DNA of 17,372 nucleotides from JACZQZ01 sp046756945 (lineage in GTDB: Bacteria; Pseudomonadota; Alphaproteobacteria; Rhodospirillales; 2-02-FULL-58-16): NCBI GenBank assembly GCA_046756945.1, contig JBHHXI010000062.1, forward strand, positions 1 through 17,372, in the 5' to 3' direction. Positions 14,886-17,372 of this stretch are shown here, piece after piece; position 1 is the first letter of the stretch; the number at the start of each line of letters is the position of its first letter. The translations under genes were made by a program, and so were the position numbers. The notes under the pieces are model-generated. The model saw only the letters and a program-made list of their open reading frames with translations, made no database searches and was not told the origin of the DNA.

Positions 14886-15147
14886 CGGCGTACTCCTTTC
14901 GCGTGTCGGAGAAACCCGTTTCCACGGACTATATCAGCGACGCCCGACCCGGTGTACACAGTGGAAATGCCGATGCGCGCCTTGTCCGGGGTCAGGGCCA
15001 CGGGCCGGACGAAACCCTTCGCCATGCCGGTCATCCCGCTGCCTGGTCCACCCCCCTTTCCCGCCGGAAGGAACGATGTAAGATTGCATATGGAGCGCCG
15101 CAGCCCAATCTTGGTGGCAGACGGCGACAGCGAACGACATCACGGCC
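14886..15147. promoter_or_regulatory. Divergent region between the hydrolase and the FemAB-like gene
   Basis: This 262-base non-coding stretch must contain promoters for both diverging genes. On the minus strand, TATAGT (within 14925-14935) could be a -10 box with TACACC 17 bases upstream. The latter overlaps the perfect palindrome GTGTACAC (14952-14959). On the plus strand TAAGAT (15077-15082) is a -10 candidate without a good -35. All of these are weak calls. Confidence 0.3.
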
Positions 15148-16323
15148 ATGCCCGACGGACGCGAACCCGCCACGGTCAAGGTGCTCGGCTCCCTCGGCGA
15201 GGTGCCGGCGGCTGAGTGGGACGCCTGCGCCGGCGCCGACGATCCGTTCCTCCGCCACGCCTTCCTGAGCGCCCTGGAAGAAAGCGGATCGGCCTCGCCC
15301 CGCTCCGGCTGGCTGCCCCGGCACCTGGTGGTGGAGGACGGCGCCGGGACCGTGATCGCGGCGGCGCCGTTGTACTTGAAAAGCCACTCCTACGGCGAGT
15401 ACGTGTTCGACTGGTCGTGGGCCGACGCCTACGAGCGGGCCGGCGGGCGCTATTACCCGAAACTGCAATCGGCGGTGCCGTTCACGCCGGTCACCGGGCG
15501 GCGCCTGCTGGTGCGCCCCGGCGCCGACGCGGAGACCACCTCCGAGCTCGCCGACGTGCTCGCCGCCGCCATGGTGACGCTGGGCGAACGCCTGGGGGTC
15601 TCGTCGGTGCACGTGAACTTCCCCACCGAGGCCGAGTGGCGGCGCCTCGGCAACCACGGCCTTCTGCTGCGCACCGGCCAGCAGTACCACTGGCGGAACC
15701 GGGGCTACGAAAGCTTCGACGATTTCCTGGCCTCGCTGTCGTCGCGCAAGCGCAAGGCCATCCGCCGGGAGCGCCGCGCCGTCGCCGACCAGGGCATCGC
15801 CCTCTCCACGTTGACCGGCGACGCCATCGCCGAGCGCCACTGGGACGCCTTCTACGGTTTTTACCGCGACACCTCGAACCGCAAATGGGGCTCGGCCTAC
15901 CTGACCCGCGCCTTTTTCTCCCTCATCGGCGAAACCATGGCCGAGGCCGTGGTGCTGGTGCTGGCCGAGGCCGACGGCCGCTATGTCGGCGGGGCGCTGA
16001 ACCTGATCGGCCGCGATACGCTCTACGGGCGCTACTGGGGCTGCGCCGAGGCGTACCGGTTTCTCCACTTCGAGGCCTGCTATTACCGCGCCATCGACTT
16101 CGCCATCGCCCGCGGCCTGACCTGGGTCGAGGCCGGCGCCCAGGGCCCCCACAAGATCCAGCGCGGCTATCTGCCGCGGCGCACCTACAGCGCCCACTGG
16201 ATCGCCGATGGGGAATTCCGCCGGGTGATCGAACGCTACCTGGCGGACGAACGGGCCGCCGTCGAAGACGAAATGGAGCTTCTCGGCCAACGCTCCCCCT
16301 TCCGCGGGGCCGACGATGGCTGA
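15148..16323 (+). CDS. GNAT/FemAB-like protein of the PF04339 (peptidogalycan biosynthesis-type) family
   Basis: This 391-residue protein matches the COG3146/PF04339 family, predicted acyl- or aminoacyl-transferases with a FemAB/GNAT-like double fold. Substrates are not firmly known. Family-like segments: DPFLRHAFLSALEESG (32-47), PLYLKSHSYGEYVFDWSWA (74-92), YYPKLQSAVPFTPVTGRRLL (102-121), LSSRKRKAIRRERR (197-210), NRKWGSAYLTRAFF (244-257) and EAGAQGPHKIQRGYLP (328-343). No signal peptide is seen, so it should act in the cytoplasm or at the inner membrane face. No strong ribosome binding site precedes ATG 15148, but no better start exists in frame. Its final 8 bases overlap the next gene, so the two are probably co-translated. 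In related bacteria, as I recall, this gene sits near a ridA gene, as here. Confidence 0.9.
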   Translation: MPDGREPATVKVLGSLGEVPAAEWDACAGADDPFLRHAFLSALEESGSASPRSGWLPRHLVVEDGAGTVIAAAPLYLKSHSYGEYVFDWSWADAYERAGGRYYPKLQSAVPFTPVTGRRLLVRPGADAETTSELADVLAAAMVTLGERLGVSSVHVNFPTEAEWRRLGNHGLLLRTGQQYHWRNRGYESFDDFLASLSSRKRKAIRRERRAVADQGIALSTLTGDAIAERHWDAFYGFYRDTSNRKWGSAYLTRAFFSLIGETMAEAVVLVLAEADGRYVGGALNLIGRDTLYGRYWGCAEAYRFLHFEACYYRAIDFAIARGLTWVEAGAQGPHKIQRGYLPRRTYSAHWIADGEFRRVIERYLADERAAVEDEMELLGQRSPFRGADDG

Positions 16324-16927
16324 GAGGCGGGCGCGCCTTTCACGGGCGGCACATACAGTCCTCGCCGTCCTCGCCGTGGCCGCGCTGGCCGGGCCGGGCG
16401 GGCCGGCGGCCGGCGGCGAAGGGCCGGCGGGCCCGGTCTACGAAATCGCCAGGGCGCAGAAATGCGTGCGCCTGGGGACGCAGGCGGGGCGCGAAATCCT
16501 GCTCAACGGGTGTGCGGCGTGCCGCATCGTCCATCTCGAGCGCAAGCGTCCGGGCGGCGCCCTCCCCTCCCAGCGCACCTACACCGTGCCCGAGAGGTCC
16601 CGGGTGACGCTGTCGTTCCGCGGCCCCGGCCGGACACGCATCCTCACCGACGGGCCGTGCCGGAGCGCGGCGCCCGCGGAGGCCGGGGAGAAACCAGCCG
16701 GCGACGGGCGCCAGGCGACATGCACCCAGTTCCGGCGCGCCAAGGGCGGCCCGCTCGTCCTGTTCAACCGCTGCCGGGTGTGCCGGGCCGTGGTCGTGGA
16801 ACGGGCCGGCCCGGGCGGCGCGCGCAGAACCCAGACCTTCGCCGTCGCCGGCGGATCGTCGGTGCCGGTGGCCCGGCCCGGCGCCCCGGTGAGAGCGCGC
16901 ATCGTCGCCGAAAAACCCTGCCGATAA
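16316..16927 (+). CDS. Secreted protein with two tandem four-cysteine modules
   Basis: This 203-residue protein is of a family I do not recognise. Residues 1-32 form a signal peptide: basic start RRARLSR, hydrophobic core TVLAVLAVAALAG, Ala-rich end. The mature part holds two repeats. Module 1 has C50, C66, C69 and C115; module 2 has C136, C153, C156 and C202. Spacing is nearly the same in both (16/3/46 and 17/3/46). Each copy has an N-x-C-x-x-C-R core, an ER..GG segment, an RT(Y/Q)TF/V strand and ends in PCR. A Pro/Ala/Gly linker (about 118-132) joins them. The pattern suggests two disulfides per module in an exported protein. The gene starts inside the last codons of the FemAB-like gene (8-base overlap), implying a shared envelope role. 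Confidence 0.8.
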   Translation: MAERRARLSRAAHTVLAVLAVAALAGPGGPAAGGEGPAGPVYEIARAQKCVRLGTQAGREILLNGCAACRIVHLERKRPGGALPSQRTYTVPERSRVTLSFRGPGRTRILTDGPCRSAAPAEAGEKPAGDGRQATCTQFRRAKGGPLVLFNRCRVCRAVVVERAGPGGARRTQTFAVAGGSSVPVARPGAPVRARIVAEKPCR

Positions 16928-16975
16928 AGGTAGCGGCAGGCACGCGCAAAGCGGAACGGCGACGGGAAAACTTAC

Positions 16976-17001
16976 AATTAAGGGGATACCTTACTTGATT
17001 G
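16976..17001. repeat. Dispersed AATTAAGGGG-type palindromic repeat, copy 1
   Basis: The copy begins AATTAAGGGGATACC and continues TTACTTGATTG. It is closely similar to the copy at 17257-17285. The imperfect palindrome (AATTAAGG against CCTTA..AATT) is of the kind seen in REP sequences tied to RAYT (Y1-type) transposases; no such transposase is in the window. Confidence 0.7.
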
Positions 17002-17007
17002 CCCCTT

Positions 17008-17062
17008 CCTCTGCGTCCCCTGCGTTTTTTTTTGACGCCGGGGGCGCCGAGGTGCGCAGAGG
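17008..17062. repeat. Inverted repeat with CTCTGCGT-type arms
   Basis: CCTCTGCG (17008-17015) and CGCAGAGG (17055-17062) are perfectly complementary across 39 bases that include a run of nine T. The arms are a GC-richer version of the CACAGAGA-type arms at 138-322. A separate hairpin, GAAGCGC/GCGCTTC with a 3-base loop, lies at 17079-17095. Confidence 0.6.
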
Positions 17063-17152
17063 CACGCCGAGAATTTTGGAAGCGCCCGGCGCTTCGCAAG
17101 AACGGCGTTTGCCGGAACGACGAAACGTGTCACCGGCTTGAGTCGGTTGGTG

Positions 17153-17242
17153 CTAGTCGACGGCCACCGGCACGGGGCCCTTGCGGCGCTTGGCGGGCGG
17201 CTTGGGGCCGGACGGGCGGGGATAGGTGAAGGCGATCTTGCC
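17153..17242 (-). pseudogene. Possible 3' remnant of a gene truncated by a repeat
   Basis: On the minus strand, 29 codons read GKIAFTYPRPSGPKPPAKRR, then KGPVPVAVD and a TAG at 17153-17155. The reading looks protein-like, with a Pro/Lys-rich basic tail typical of a protein end. Immediately upstream, one codon inside the AATTAAGG repeat at 17243, an in-frame TAA stops the frame. The simplest reading is that the repeat replaced or cut off the rest of the gene. The parent family is not recognised, and chance coding is possible. Confidence 0.35.
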
Positions 17243-17285
17243 GAATTAAGGGGACGGAATTAAGGGGACACCTTACCTAATTGCC
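17243..17285. repeat. Dispersed AATTAAGGGG-type repeat, partial copy plus full copy in tandem
   Basis: A partial copy, GAATTAAGGGGAC (17243-17255), is followed two bases from its end by a full copy beginning GAATTAAGGGGACACC (17257) and ending TAATTGCC (17285). The full copy matches the one at 16976-17001 with few differences. Tandem partial copies of this sort point to repeated insertion or slippage at one site. Confidence 0.7.
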
Positions 17286-17300
17286 CGCCAACATTCTTCG

Positions 17301-17320
17301 TCCATCCGTGTCCATCCGTG
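17301..17320. repeat. Two direct copies of TCCATCCGTG
   Basis: The 10-mer TCCATCCGTG occurs twice back to back and is followed by GCAAATGG. Bases 16928-17372 otherwise hold no intact gene, only the repeats described here and the gene remnant. Such short tandem motifs are frequent in intergenic DNA of environmental bacteria. Confidence 0.6.
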
Positions 17321-17372
17321 GCAAATGGTCACGCACCTATCACGCGGAAGATCATCGGCGCGGGACGGCGAA

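Noticed and set aside
15065..15080. A minimal ATG-TAA start-stop element with AAGGAA upstream, before the FemAB-like gene
   Set aside because: A two-codon match is expected by chance and nothing else supports it.
1..17372. tRNA or rRNA genes
   Set aside because: No cloverleaf with TTCRA-type arms or rRNA-like stretch was recognised by eye on either strand. This is not a computed scan.

Overview
The window looks like chromosomal DNA from a GC-rich alphaproteobacterium, most likely of Rhodospirillales type and possibly environmental or from a metagenome. Supporting signs are a homologue of the mitochondrial/alphaproteobacterial complex I accessory subunit NDUFA12, a DUF2155 protein beside aat and accBC, a fused ThiS-ThiG, and a class II (B12-dependent) NrdJ. 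The exact genus cannot be read from the sequence.

Layout. Bases 1-92 hold the tail of an upstream gene, possibly a DEAD-box helicase. They are followed by an AT-rich intergenic element (138-322) with long inverted arms. On the minus strand then come a small acidic protein (352-798), a PLP-dependent ornithine/lysine-type decarboxylase (900-2030) and a fused ThiS-ThiG thiazole synthase (2069-3064). A divergent 183-base promoter region separates these from a tight plus-strand operon, aroQ-accB-accC-aat (3248-6208), which links shikimate-pathway DHQ dehydratase, the biotin carboxyl carrier and biotin carboxylase of acetyl-CoA carboxylase, and the N-end-rule aminoacyl transferase. Its last gene overlaps, tail to tail, a minus-strand set read in the order NDUFA12 homologue, MCE protein, MlaD, DUF2155 secreted protein (8081 down to 6130). 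That set concerns the cell envelope and respiration.

A 461-base intergenic region with inverted repeats precedes nrdJ (8543-12208), the B12-dependent ribonucleotide reductase, which ends at a very clear intrinsic terminator. The second half of the window is more accessory: a CD-NTase/SMODS-like protein whose catalytic motifs look degraded (12324-13358); a run of five hairpins (13400-13499); a RidA-family protein; an opposite-strand alpha/beta hydrolase; a FemAB-like/GNAT-fold protein of the PF04339 type; and, overlapping it by 8 bases, a secreted protein made of two copies of a four-cysteine module. The last 445 bases contain no intact gene. They hold dispersed palindromic repeats of several families and what looks like the 3' remnant of a gene cut off by a repeat.

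The most interesting items are the apparent CD-NTase pseudoenzyme with no CBASS partners, the duplicated four-cysteine secreted module coupled to a FemAB-like gene, the ThiS-ThiG fusion with its Gly-Gly motif buried inside the chain, and the repeat-rich edges. No convincing new multi-gene system is visible. Most of the window is conserved housekeeping sequence.
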